The notes under the pieces are model-generated. The model saw only the letters and a list, made by a program, of their open reading frames with translations. It was not told where the DNA came from and did no database searches. DNA of 10,147 nt, taken from NCBI GenBank assembly GCA_026415535.1, contig JAOAGX010000058.1, forward strand, positions 1-10,147, read 5' to 3'. This document shows, piece after piece, positions 1-5,600 of the stretch. The translations under genes were made by a program, and so were the position numbers. Position 1 is the first letter of the stretch. Each line of letters opens with the position of its first letter. This DNA is from Armatimonadota bacterium (lineage in GTDB: Bacteria > Armatimonadota > UBA5829).

Positions 1-22
1 GTCAGATGTGTATAAGAGACAG
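1..22 (+). other. Nextera/Tn5 adapter remnant (artefact)
   Basis: Bases 4-22 are exactly the 19-bp Tn5 mosaic end AGATGTGTATAAGAGACAG. The three preceding bases (GTC) match the Nextera read-1 adapter that continues into it. This is library-preparation sequence left on the contig, not genome. In the frame of the downstream gene it translates as VYKRQ and supplies a false GTG start at 8-10. True genomic sequence begins at base 23. Confidence 0.97.
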
Positions 23-391
23 GGCACATACGATGTGGAAGACCTAGCGACAGGCATGGTCAAGCTCGAAAACGGCGCCACAGTATTTGTCGAGGCAAGC
101 TGGCACTCTCATATTGAGCGCGAGGTGATTTACACGCAACTTGTCGGCACAAAGGGCGGAGCGGAGTTCAATCCGCTGCGCATATACACCGATGTGAACG
201 GCAACAGTGCGGACGTTGTCCTTCAGCACCCAAACGTCTCAGGCCACGAGATGGAAATTGTGCACTTCATCGAGTGCATTCGCGAGAATAAGACACCGCT
301 TGCAACTGGCGAACACGGCCTACATATCCAGCTCATTCTTGATGCCATCTATGAATCTACCCAAACAGGTAGAGGTGTGGAAATCAAGTAG
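23..391 (+). CDS. Gfo/Idh/MocA-family oxidoreductase, C-terminal fragment
   Basis: This is the last ~122 residues of an NAD(P)-dependent sugar or cyclitol dehydrogenase of the Gfo/Idh/MocA superfamily. The N-terminal Rossmann domain lies beyond the contig edge. The visible part is the C-terminal alpha/beta domain. It opens with 'DVEDLATGMVKLENGATVFVEASW' in two parts: an acidic 'VEDLA' strand, then the 'NGA...EASW' beta-strand. Next come 'GTKGGAEF', the helix 'HFIECIRENKTPLATGEHG' and the closing helix leading to 'AIYESTQTGRGVEIK', all typical of the family's end. The gene stops at TAG 389-391. The GTG at position 8 is adapter sequence and must not be used as the start. The exact substrate cannot be read from this half. 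The plus orientation is opposite to serS, so the two are convergent. Confidence 0.88.
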   Translation, partial: GTYDVEDLATGMVKLENGATVFVEASWHSHIEREVIYTQLVGTKGGAEFNPLRIYTDVNGNSADVVLQHPNVSGHEMEIVHFIECIRENKTPLATGEHGLHIQLILDAIYESTQTGRGVEIK

Positions 392-785
392 AAGTTGCGG
401 CTGGGTAGTAATATTGCTTAATGCTACGAAGCCTTTTGAGTGCTTTGTGAACACCAATGTCTTAATGCAAATGCTGTGGTTCAAGTAGAGACTCTGGGGT
501 GCGGAAAGACTCCAAAAGTCTTGGGGACTGTTTTGGCATTAATCGTCATTCTGAGCGCGGCGAAGAATCTCAACCAAATGTTGGGATCCTTTGCTTCGCT
601 CAGGATAACGGCTGTCGGCTTTGGTGGAGACTATGTACCCCTCGTATTTGGAGTAATGCGTGGTCCGCAGGTTTTCTGGGTGATGTGCGAACTACCATTC
701 TTAAACGAGCGTATTTTTGGAAACTCAAAGCTCTGGTTTACGGAACACTCCAAAATTGGTAGCTCGGTCCGGAAAACGGATTTGG
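392..785. other. Intergenic spacer, no gene
   Basis: This spacer separates the convergent oxidoreductase fragment and serS. Open frames here have no recognisable protein features. The ones over 540-700 translate the repeat at 544-610 and give the familiar nonsense peptides 'VILSAAKNL' and 'HSERGEES'. A small hairpin (AAGACT 506-511 / AGTCTT 517-522) follows the oxidoreductase, but no U-run comes directly after it, so it is a poor terminator candidate. I found no convincing terminator for serS on the minus strand either. Confidence 0.7.
544..610. repeat. Interspersed inverted-repeat element (full copy)
   Basis: Two ~28-base arms (544-571 and 583-610) form an imperfect palindrome around an 11-base centre. 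The left arm begins CGTCATTCTGAGCGCGGCG; the right arm ends GCTTCGCTCAGGATAACG. Read as RNA from either strand it would fold into a long hairpin. Elements of this sequence type are scattered between genes of many bacterial genomes and give rise to spurious 'ILSEAKNL' and 'HPERSEES' peptides. A half copy occurs at 2248-2274. It is a REP/MITE-like element with no coding content. Whether it acts as a transcript-end hairpin between the two convergent genes is inference. Confidence 0.8.
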
Positions 786-2060
786 TCACGCTATAACTTC
801 TGCTCCAACGTATGGTCGCAGTACGTCGGGTACTTCCACAGTGCCATCGGGCTGCTGATAGTTTTCAAGAATCGATACGACGAGCCTTGGCAACGCGACT
901 CCAGACCCGTTGAGCGTGTGAACGAATTCGGGCTTCGCACCGGGTCCGGGGCGGTAACGAATGTTGGCACGACGCGCCTGGAAAGCCTCGAAGTTTGAGC
1001 AACTGGATACCTCGAGCCATTTGTCAACTCCAGGCGCATAAAGCTCTAGGTCGTAGCATTTTGCCGCCGCAAAACTCATATCTCCTGCCGACAGCAGCAC
1101 TACACGATATGGAAGCCGAAGCCGTTTTAGAATATCTTCCGCATCTGCCAGAAGCTTTTCGTGCTCGTCGTAGGATGTTTCCGGGGTGCAGAACTTTACG
1201 AGTTCAACCTTATCAAACTGGTGTACTCGCAACAGACCGCGAGTATCCTTGCCAGCCGCGCCGGCTTCTCTTCTGAAGCACGCCGTGTACGCGGTCAAGT
1301 TTATAGGAAGCTCGCGTCCGTCGAGGATCTCATCCATAAATATATTTGTTACAGGAACCTCGGCGGTCGGATCGAGAAACAGATCGTCATCCTTGTCAGT
1401 ATGGTACATATCAAGCTCGAACTTGGGAAGCTGGCCCGTGCCGATCATTGAACGGCGATTGATCAAGAATGGTGGAAATACTTCTACGTAGTTGTGCTCT
1501 AATGTGTGAACATCCAGCATCCAGTTAATAAGCGATCTTTCGAGCTTGGCGCCCAAACCTTTGTATAGTATGAACCCGCTGCCGGCTATTTTGCTTCCGC
1601 GCTCGAAGTCGATGATATCTAGCGCGGCCGCTAGTTCCCAGTGTGGAACCGGTTCAAAGTCAAACTCACGCTTTTCACCTTCGCAGCGTATTATCTTGTT
1701 TTCCGTATCGTCTTTGCATAACGGCACGCTCTCGTGAGGGACATTCGGAATGTTCATCAGAACGTCGGTGAGTTTTTGCTCTAACTCGGAGAGTTCCGAA
1801 TCCATTTCTTTTATGCGCTGGCTTACCTCGCGCATACGCTCAATCTCCGCGGCGGCGTCTTTCTTCTCGCGCTTCATCTGGGCGATTTGTTCACTGACCG
1901 TATTTCGTTCGGCTTTAAGCTTCTCGACTTCGTAAAGCAGGCCCCGCCGTTTTTCGTCGAGTAAAAGGAATTGATCCAGAAGGGTGGGGTCGCAGTTCTT
2001 ATAAACCAGCGCTTGTCTTACCTTCTCAGGTTCCGCTCTCACAAACTTCGCATCAAGCAT
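786..2060 (-). CDS. serS: Seryl-tRNA synthetase
   Basis: Class II aminoacyl-tRNA synthetase that charges tRNA-Ser (and tRNA-Sec where present) with serine in the cytoplasm. The 424 residues match the usual bacterial length. The N-terminal ~110 residues form the long antiparallel coiled-coil arm that grips the tRNA extra arm (heptads in 'LYEVEKLKAERNTVSEQIAQ' and 'EIERMREVSQRIKEMDSEL'). The catalytic core follows, with the motif 1 region around 'VEVFPPFLINRRSM', 'TAEVPVTN', motif 2 'FRREAGAAGKDTRGLLRVHQ' and motif 3 'NGSGVALPRLVVSILENYQ'. The start is ATG 2058-2060 and the stop is TGA 786-788. The Shine-Dalgarno is weak (GAAAGCGAAG). A TTGACC-18-TATAAT promoter lies directly upstream. The short leader contains no T-box, so regulation by uncharged tRNA is not indicated. 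Confidence 0.97.
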   Translation of the reverse strand: MLDAKFVRAEPEKVRQALVYKNCDPTLLDQFLLLDEKRRGLLYEVEKLKAERNTVSEQIAQMKREKKDAAAEIERMREVSQRIKEMDSELSELEQKLTDVLMNIPNVPHESVPLCKDDTENKIIRCEGEKREFDFEPVPHWELAAALDIIDFERGSKIAGSGFILYKGLGAKLERSLINWMLDVHTLEHNYVEVFPPFLINRRSMIGTGQLPKFELDMYHTDKDDDLFLDPTAEVPVTNIFMDEILDGRELPINLTAYTACFRREAGAAGKDTRGLLRVHQFDKVELVKFCTPETSYDEHEKLLADAEDILKRLRLPYRVVLLSAGDMSFAAAKCYDLELYAPGVDKWLEVSSCSNFEAFQARRANIRYRPGPGAKPEFVHTLNGSGVALPRLVVSILENYQQPDGTVEVPDVLRPYVGAEVIA

Positions 2061-2100
2061 AGTCGACTTCGCTTTCTAAAAGGGTGGATGGTCGGGTGCT

Positions 2101-2130
2101 ATTATACTTTTCGGCAATTGACACGGTCAA
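2101..2130 (-). promoter_or_regulatory. Sigma-70-type promoter of serS
   Basis: On the minus strand, a -35 TTGACC (2125-2130) and a perfect -10 TATAAT (2101-2106) are 18 bases apart. Transcription would start near 2094, giving a ~34-base leader before the serS ATG at 2060. This means serS can be transcribed independently of the genes upstream. Confidence 0.75.
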
Positions 2131-2213
2131 GCGGTGCGTGTGTATACAACACAAGCACGACACTTTTTCGGCGACTTGGCAAAGTGGTCAAATCGTTTGG
2201 GACCTGCTTGTTG

Positions 2214-2240
2214 CAACAGACTTCTGTCTGTTGGTTTTTT
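2214..2240 (+). terminator. Hairpin plus T-run, terminator-like (plus strand)
   Basis: CAACAGAC (2214-2221) pairs perfectly with GTCTGTTG (2226-2233) around a TTCT tetraloop. It is followed by G and six Ts (2235-2240). The form is that of an intrinsic terminator for plus-strand transcription, but the stem is only 8 bp with moderate GC. No plus-strand gene ends just before it, because serS and the small gene on the right both read leftward. It could therefore block antisense transcription, or be part of a decayed repeat. Confidence 0.4.
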
Positions 2241-2247
2241 AGCGTCC

Positions 2248-2274
2248 GGGTTCTTCGCTTCGCTCAGAATGACG
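2248..2274. repeat. Half copy of the interspersed inverted repeat
   Basis: The sequence ending CTTCGCTTCGCTCAGAATGACG is one arm of the element seen complete at 544-610. It matches the right arm there, and the reverse complement of the left arm, with a few changes. The partner arm is missing, and the 3' end of this half copy merges into the tandem array that starts at 2265. Confidence 0.75.
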
Positions 2275-2392
2275 GTCAATGAGTCAGAATAACTTGCCAA
2301 TGAGTCGGAATAACTGGTCAATGAGTCAGAATGACTGACCAATTAACTAGGATGAGAGCCTATGGGCCAGAATGACTTGCCCATTGGTGGGT
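2265..2392. repeat. Degenerate ~21-bp tandem repeat array
   Basis: About six units of 19-25 bases follow one another. Units 1-4 are clear: CAGAATGACGGTCAATGAGT (2265-2284), CAGAATAACTTGCCAATGAG+T (2285-2305), CGGAATAACTGGTCAATGAG+T (2306-2326) and CAGAATGACTGACCAATTAA+CT (2327-2348). Unit 5 (2349-2367) and unit 6 (2368-2392) are more diverged. The consensus begins with CAGAATGAC, the last bases of the interspersed element, so the array looks like amplification of the element's tip. Minus-strand translation shows a 7-residue 'SDSLTSY' periodicity that is only a reflection of the DNA repeat. There are no spacers, so it is not a CRISPR. Confidence 0.75.
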
Positions 2393-2420
2393 CATTACCC
2401 TTGGTCTTGGCAAGCTTGGC

Positions 2421-2807
2421 TCAATCCGTATCTTGGAAGAGCGAGGCAAACCGATCGCTATACTGCGACTCGATGGTTGCAAAAGCGAGGTCCAAAGCGA
2501 GGGGCCAAAGCGCGGCTACTGCTTCTTCGGGAGGCAATTCGAGGGTTTTGGCAAAGAAGTCCTTCAGTATCTCCTCGTAGGACTTGCACTTTTCCGTCAG
2601 GACAATCCGATTACCCGACTTGTGTTGAAGGATTTCTTCCTCAAACCGATCTACAAATTCCCTGACATTTGCGGGGGTGGCGTGTTCGAGATTTTCCCCG
2701 AACTGGGCCTTCACGAGCTTTCTGAACTCCTCAAGCTTCACGTCGCCACCGCTTTCCGGCGTTGCAGCCTCTTTTATCACTTTACCTTGCGCAAGTCGAT
2801 ATGTCAA
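2421..2807 (-). CDS. Small hypothetical protein, mostly helical
   Basis: I do not recognise this 128-residue protein. It is rich in Glu, Lys and Leu, with no signal peptide and no clear transmembrane segment, so it is probably cytoplasmic and alpha-helical. The helices look to be around 'KLEEFRKLVKAQFG', 'NVREFVDRFEEEILQ', 'YEEILKDFFAKTLEL' and 'AVAALWPLALDLAFATIES'. The best start is TTG at 2805-2807, with a weak GGA upstream. No ATG or GTG is available in frame before the upstream TGA. The open frame runs a further 14 codons upstream and includes 'SCCNG', so the start is uncertain. It lies 91 bases after the PfkB-type kinase on the same strand and may be the last gene of that transcript. 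Codon use looks like its neighbours, which supports a real gene. Confidence 0.6.
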   Translation of the reverse strand: MTYRLAQGKVIKEAATPESGGDVKLEEFRKLVKAQFGENLEHATPANVREFVDRFEEEILQHKSGNRIVLTEKCKSYEEILKDFFAKTLELPPEEAVAALWPLALDLAFATIESQYSDRFASLFQDTD

Positions 2808-2898
2808 CGTTCCATTGCAGCACGAGGTAGTTGGGATAAAACTTTCTAATCACAACAACCTAGGTACTTTTGTGCAAGGCGAAGATCTTAGCCTGGAC

Positions 2899-3843
2899 TT
2901 ATTGTCTGGCAGGTTCGATCTTTCTAATCTTGACTTTGGAGAGCAACCTATCTACATCAGATTTCTCTCCTATGTCAGCGCCGTCGCTCATAGCCGTGGC
3001 AGCGCCAGCGGCACAGCCTAGCCGGAGCGCATCCTCGATTCCTTGTCCCAGCTCAAGCGCAAACAACATTCCCGCGATCATGGAGTCCCCTGAGCCAATC
3101 GTGCTAACAGCTTCGACCTCAGGCGGGACCGCGTCGTAGATCAGCCCGTCATAGTGCGCCACTGCTCCTTGACTGCCAAGAGAGATCACGACGAGCTCGA
3201 CTCCCATCTCGGCTATCTTGATGGCTGCCCGGCCTACATCGGCTTTGGATCGGAAAGTGGCTTCCAGCAATCTTTCAGCCTCGTCCATATTCGGCTTCAC
3301 CATGAACGGCTTGGCTTTGATGCCTTCCGCAAGCGCTTCACCATCAGCGTCAAGGACCGGTCTTGCTCCAGCGGCTGCAGCTATTTGAACAAGAACATTG
3401 TAGATATCATCATTTACGCCTAGCGGGATGCTTCCTCCAAATAGGACGTAGCTACTCTGACGAGACACTTCCTTGGTCTTTTCGAGAAGGCTGACAAGTT
3501 CCGCGTGATCTATGGGGCCCCCCCGTTCGTTCAATGTGGTTGGAGGATGATCAGTGGCATCTTCTATAGCTATGCAGGTTCGTGTTGGCTTGGCTGTTTG
3601 GACACGGTCGAATATCACGCCGTCGCGAGCGAGAACTGCAGCTACGAATTCGCCCGTTGTGCCTCCAACGAAAGCCAGCGCCCTCGCTTGTGCGCCGAGT
3701 CGTGCGAGCATCCGAGCACAATTAATGCCTTTTCCACCGGCGTCGACTTCGACTTTGATGACTCGATTCGTGTCGTAGGGAACCAGCTTACTTACGTAGA
3801 CGGTCTTATCGACCGCAGGGTTGAGTGTGACTGTGGAGATCAT
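2899..3843 (-). CDS. PfkB-family sugar-phosphate kinase (1-phosphofructokinase / tagatose-6-phosphate kinase type)
   Basis: ATP-dependent kinase of the FruK/LacC/PfkB subfamily of ribokinases. It phosphorylates fructose 1-phosphate, fructose 6-phosphate or tagatose 6-phosphate to a bisphosphate in the cytoplasm. The 314 residues are a normal length. The N-terminal 'VTLNPAVDKT' (5-14) and 'DAGGKGINCARMLARLG' (34-50) are the substrate-side signature. 'VLFGGSIPLG' (133-142), 'VKPNMDEAERLL' (182-193) and 'SLGSQGA' (221-227) are typical core segments. 'TIGSGDSMIAG' (248-258) is the second PfkB signature, with D253 as catalytic base and the anion hole at G250-G252. The start is ATG 3841-3843 after GGAG four bases upstream. 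It follows the class II aldolase by 86 bases, so its bisphosphate product would be the aldolase's substrate. No fructose PTS genes are nearby, so fruK specificity is not established. Confidence 0.92.
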   Translation of the reverse strand: MISTVTLNPAVDKTVYVSKLVPYDTNRVIKVEVDAGGKGINCARMLARLGAQARALAFVGGTTGEFVAAVLARDGVIFDRVQTAKPTRTCIAIEDATDHPPTTLNERGGPIDHAELVSLLEKTKEVSRQSSYVLFGGSIPLGVNDDIYNVLVQIAAAAGARPVLDADGEALAEGIKAKPFMVKPNMDEAERLLEATFRSKADVGRAAIKIAEMGVELVVISLGSQGAVAHYDGLIYDAVPPEVEAVSTIGSGDSMIAGMLFALELGQGIEDALRLGCAAGAATAMSDGADIGEKSDVDRLLSKVKIRKIEPARQ

Positions 3844-3873
3844 GAAGCTCCAACCGTGGATAAAGATTAACGA

Positions 3874-3913
3874 TCGTGGGTCCCGGTTCCAGCGAATGGC
3901 CGGAGACCCACGA
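3874..3913 (-). promoter_or_regulatory. Intercistronic stem-loop between aldolase and kinase
   Basis: TCGTGGGTC (3874-3882) pairs perfectly with GACCCACGA (3905-3913). CCGG (3883-3886) then pairs with CCGG (3900-3903) across one bulged A (3904), leaving a 13-base loop. It lies just after the aldolase stop on the minus strand and is followed by a weak T-rich run (TTAATCTTTATCC). That would suit a partial terminator or a hairpin that protects the aldolase message from 3' decay. The choice between these is inference. Confidence 0.6.
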
Positions 3914-3929
3914 CGTGAAACACAGCGTT

Positions 3930-4880
3930 TTATTTTGACAACGCCGCTCGCACTTCGTCGAGACGACCAGCCGAGCCAAGCAGTTCATTCCGACTTGCAA
4001 TGAACTTTGCGTACTCCTCCATAAATATCTTGCCGATCGGTCTGAAGTCGTATACTTCGGGATGGTCTCTAAAGAACTCACGGTGCACTCGTGTCCAAAC
4101 GAGCCTGCCATCAGTGTCGATGTTGATCTTGCACACCCCGAGCCTTGCGGCAGGAAGATATTGCGCCGGATCAACTCCCTTTGCGCCCTTTAGGGCGCCC
4201 CCCGCGGCATTTATTCGGTCGATTTCTTCCTGAGGGACCGAAGATGATCCATGAAGCACAAGAGGGAAGCCGGGAACGAGTTTTTGTATGGCTTCGATGA
4301 CCTCGAAATGAAGCCCTTGCTTGCCACTGAACTTGAAAGCCCCATGGCTCGTGCCTATCGCGCAGGCTAGGCTGTCACAACCAGTGCGTTCGATGAATTC
4401 GGCCGCTTGTTCCGGATCAGTGAGACGAGCCTTTTCTTCATCGACGCTAATATCTTCTTCGACTCCGCCCAATTGCCCAAGCTCCGCTTCAACAGAAACC
4501 CCCTTTGCGTGGGCGCGTTCTACCACTCGCTTGGTTATAGCGATGTTTTCTTCAAACGGTTCATGGCTGGCGTCGATCATAACCGACGAGTAAAAACCAG
4601 AATCTATGCAATCATAACAGGTCTCTTCGTCGCCATGGTCCAAATGAACGGCGAAGACGGCTTCAGGGAAGATCTCATTGGCGGCACGGATCATAGCTTC
4701 GAGCATTAGTTTGTTTGTATAGCTGCGCGCGCCCTTAGATATCTGAAGAATAAACGGCGCTCTGCTCTGTAGATTTCCGCGAAAGAGTCCCATAGTTTGC
4801 TCGGCGTTGTTGATGTTATAGGCGCCTAGCGCGTATTTGCCGTAAGCCTGTTCAAAGAGTTGCTTGGTTGTAACGATCAT
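3930..4880 (-). CDS. fba: Class II fructose-bisphosphate aldolase
   Basis: Zinc-dependent aldolase that cleaves fructose 1,6-bisphosphate into dihydroxyacetone phosphate and glyceraldehyde 3-phosphate (reversible, glycolysis and gluconeogenesis, cytoplasm). Its 316 residues form a TIM barrel. Visible motifs are 'HLDHGD' (79-84, D81 the proposed general base and H82 a zinc ligand), 'VEAELGQLGG' (130-139), 'GTSHGAFKF' (176-184, H179 zinc ligand), 'LHGSSSVP' (209-216, H210 zinc ligand plus phosphate-binding Gly/Ser) and 'KINIDTD' (251-257, substrate-binding N253 and D255). An insertion around 'ALKGAKGVDPAQYLP' (229-243) precedes the last motif, as in some ketose-bisphosphate aldolases. Tagatose-bisphosphate activity cannot be excluded. 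The start ATG 4878-4880 is preceded by AAAGGAG that begins within the hpf stop codon, so the two are probably co-transcribed. Confidence 0.95.
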   Translation of the reverse strand: MIVTTKQLFEQAYGKYALGAYNINNAEQTMGLFRGNLQSRAPFILQISKGARSYTNKLMLEAMIRAANEIFPEAVFAVHLDHGDEETCYDCIDSGFYSSVMIDASHEPFEENIAITKRVVERAHAKGVSVEAELGQLGGVEEDISVDEEKARLTDPEQAAEFIERTGCDSLACAIGTSHGAFKFSGKQGLHFEVIEAIQKLVPGFPLVLHGSSSVPQEEIDRINAAGGALKGAKGVDPAQYLPAARLGVCKINIDTDGRLVWTRVHREFFRDHPEVYDFRPIGKIFMEEYAKFIASRNELLGSAGRLDEVRAALSK

Positions 4881-4896
4881 TTGTTATGGTGCTCCT

Positions 4897-5451
4897 TTAG
4901 GCCGGCTCGATAAGGCCGTAGTTTCCATCCTGTCGTTTGTACACGACGTTGACATCGTCTGTTTGGGAGTTGAGAAATACGAAAAAGTTGTGGTTCAGAA
5001 GTTCCATTTGCTGGGCAGCTTCTTCAGGTGTCATCGGCTTCATGGTGAAGCGTTTAGTACGAACGATGGTGGGCATTTCCTCCCGCTCCGTTTCCGGACC
5101 AAACGCCTCCGCCAAAACCTGATCCTTGATTGATTCTTTCTCCTTGGGTCCCTCCTCAGTGGTCTTGCCGTATAGCTTGCCTTTGAACTTCTTTACTTGG
5201 GTTTCGAGTTTCTCGACCACTTGATCAATGGACCCATACATATCCGTACCGCGGCGCTCTTCGCCTCGGAGCAGTATACCGTCGCCTTCGAGTTGGACTT
5301 CCACGACGTGCATACCGCGCGAGACGCTCATTGTGACCGTAGCTTCTTTGATGCTGTGGAAGTATTTCTCGAGCTTGCGCAGTTTCTTGTTGACGTAGTT
5401 TCTAAGGGCGTCAGTTACTTCTAGATTTTTGCCCTTGATTTGGATCAGCAT
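4897..5451 (-). CDS. hpf: Ribosome hibernation promoting factor, long form
   Basis: The long-form HPF binds the 30S decoding region in stationary phase or starvation and pairs ribosomes into inactive 100S dimers. From ATG 5449-5451 the protein has 184 residues, normal for the long form. The N-terminal domain (about 1-98) shows 'QIKGKNLEVTDALRNYV', 'KLRKLEKYF' and 'VQLEGDGILLRGEE', the beta-alpha-beta-beta-beta-alpha fold of the YfiA/HPF family. A charged linker follows. The C-terminal dimerisation domain (about 127-183) shows 'IVRTKRFTMKPMTPEEA', 'HNFFVFLNS' and 'VVYKRQDGNYGLIEP'. The open frame extends to 5505, but the first 18 residues are unlike the family, and AAAGGAG lies just before the 5451 ATG. 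It is the first gene of a likely hpf-fba-pfkB transcript, 16 bases before fba. Confidence 0.95.
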   Translation of the reverse strand: MLIQIKGKNLEVTDALRNYVNKKLRKLEKYFHSIKEATVTMSVSRGMHVVEVQLEGDGILLRGEERRGTDMYGSIDQVVEKLETQVKKFKGKLYGKTTEEGPKEKESIKDQVLAEAFGPETEREEMPTIVRTKRFTMKPMTPEEAAQQMELLNHNFFVFLNSQTDDVNVVYKRQDGNYGLIEPA

Positions 5452-5600
5452 TAAGCCAGAAACTCCTTTCGGGGCTCTACTGATTGAGCCTCCAAAGTCT
5501 ATCATACCCAGCTCCTAGCTGTCAATCCGTCTCGAACGCCGTAATGTATAGACAAAGGCTGTGGTTAACACACTACTTCTGGAGATGGAAGCGTGAGATA

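Noticed and set aside
440..796. Small plus-strand proteins over the spacer containing 'VILSAAKNL' and 'HSERGEES'.
   Set aside because: These are translations of a non-coding interspersed repeat in different frames, without ribosome-binding sites or family features.
2061..2100. T-box leader controlling serS.
   Set aside because: The predicted leader is only ~34 bases, with no T-box sequence and no terminator/antiterminator pair.
2127..2342. A minus-strand protein with repeated 'SDSLTSY' units.
   Set aside because: The periodicity comes from the ~21-bp tandem DNA repeat, and 'ILSEAKNPD' marks the interspersed element. There is no sign of a real gene.
2265..2392. CRISPR array.
   Set aside because: Units of ~21 bases follow one another without spacers, vary in sequence and length, and have no cas genes nearby.
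4923..4947. VYKRQ, the adapter-derived peptide, also appears near the C-terminus of the hibernation factor.
   Set aside because: The DNA here (GTGTACAAACGACAG on the minus strand) differs from the mosaic end at three positions. The residues lie within the normal C-terminal motif of long HPF ('VVY.R.DGNYGLIEP'), so this copy is natural.
5452..5505. An 18-residue N-terminal extension of hpf up to an ATG at 5505.
   Set aside because: The extension is unlike HPF N-termini, and AAAGGAG lies just before the 5451 ATG, where the family's usual 'IQIKGKN' start begins.
5501..5525. TTGACA and TATGAT upstream of hpf as its promoter.
   Set aside because: The boxes are only 13 bases apart, too close for a sigma-70 promoter, and no acceptable -10 lies 16-18 bases from the TTGACA.
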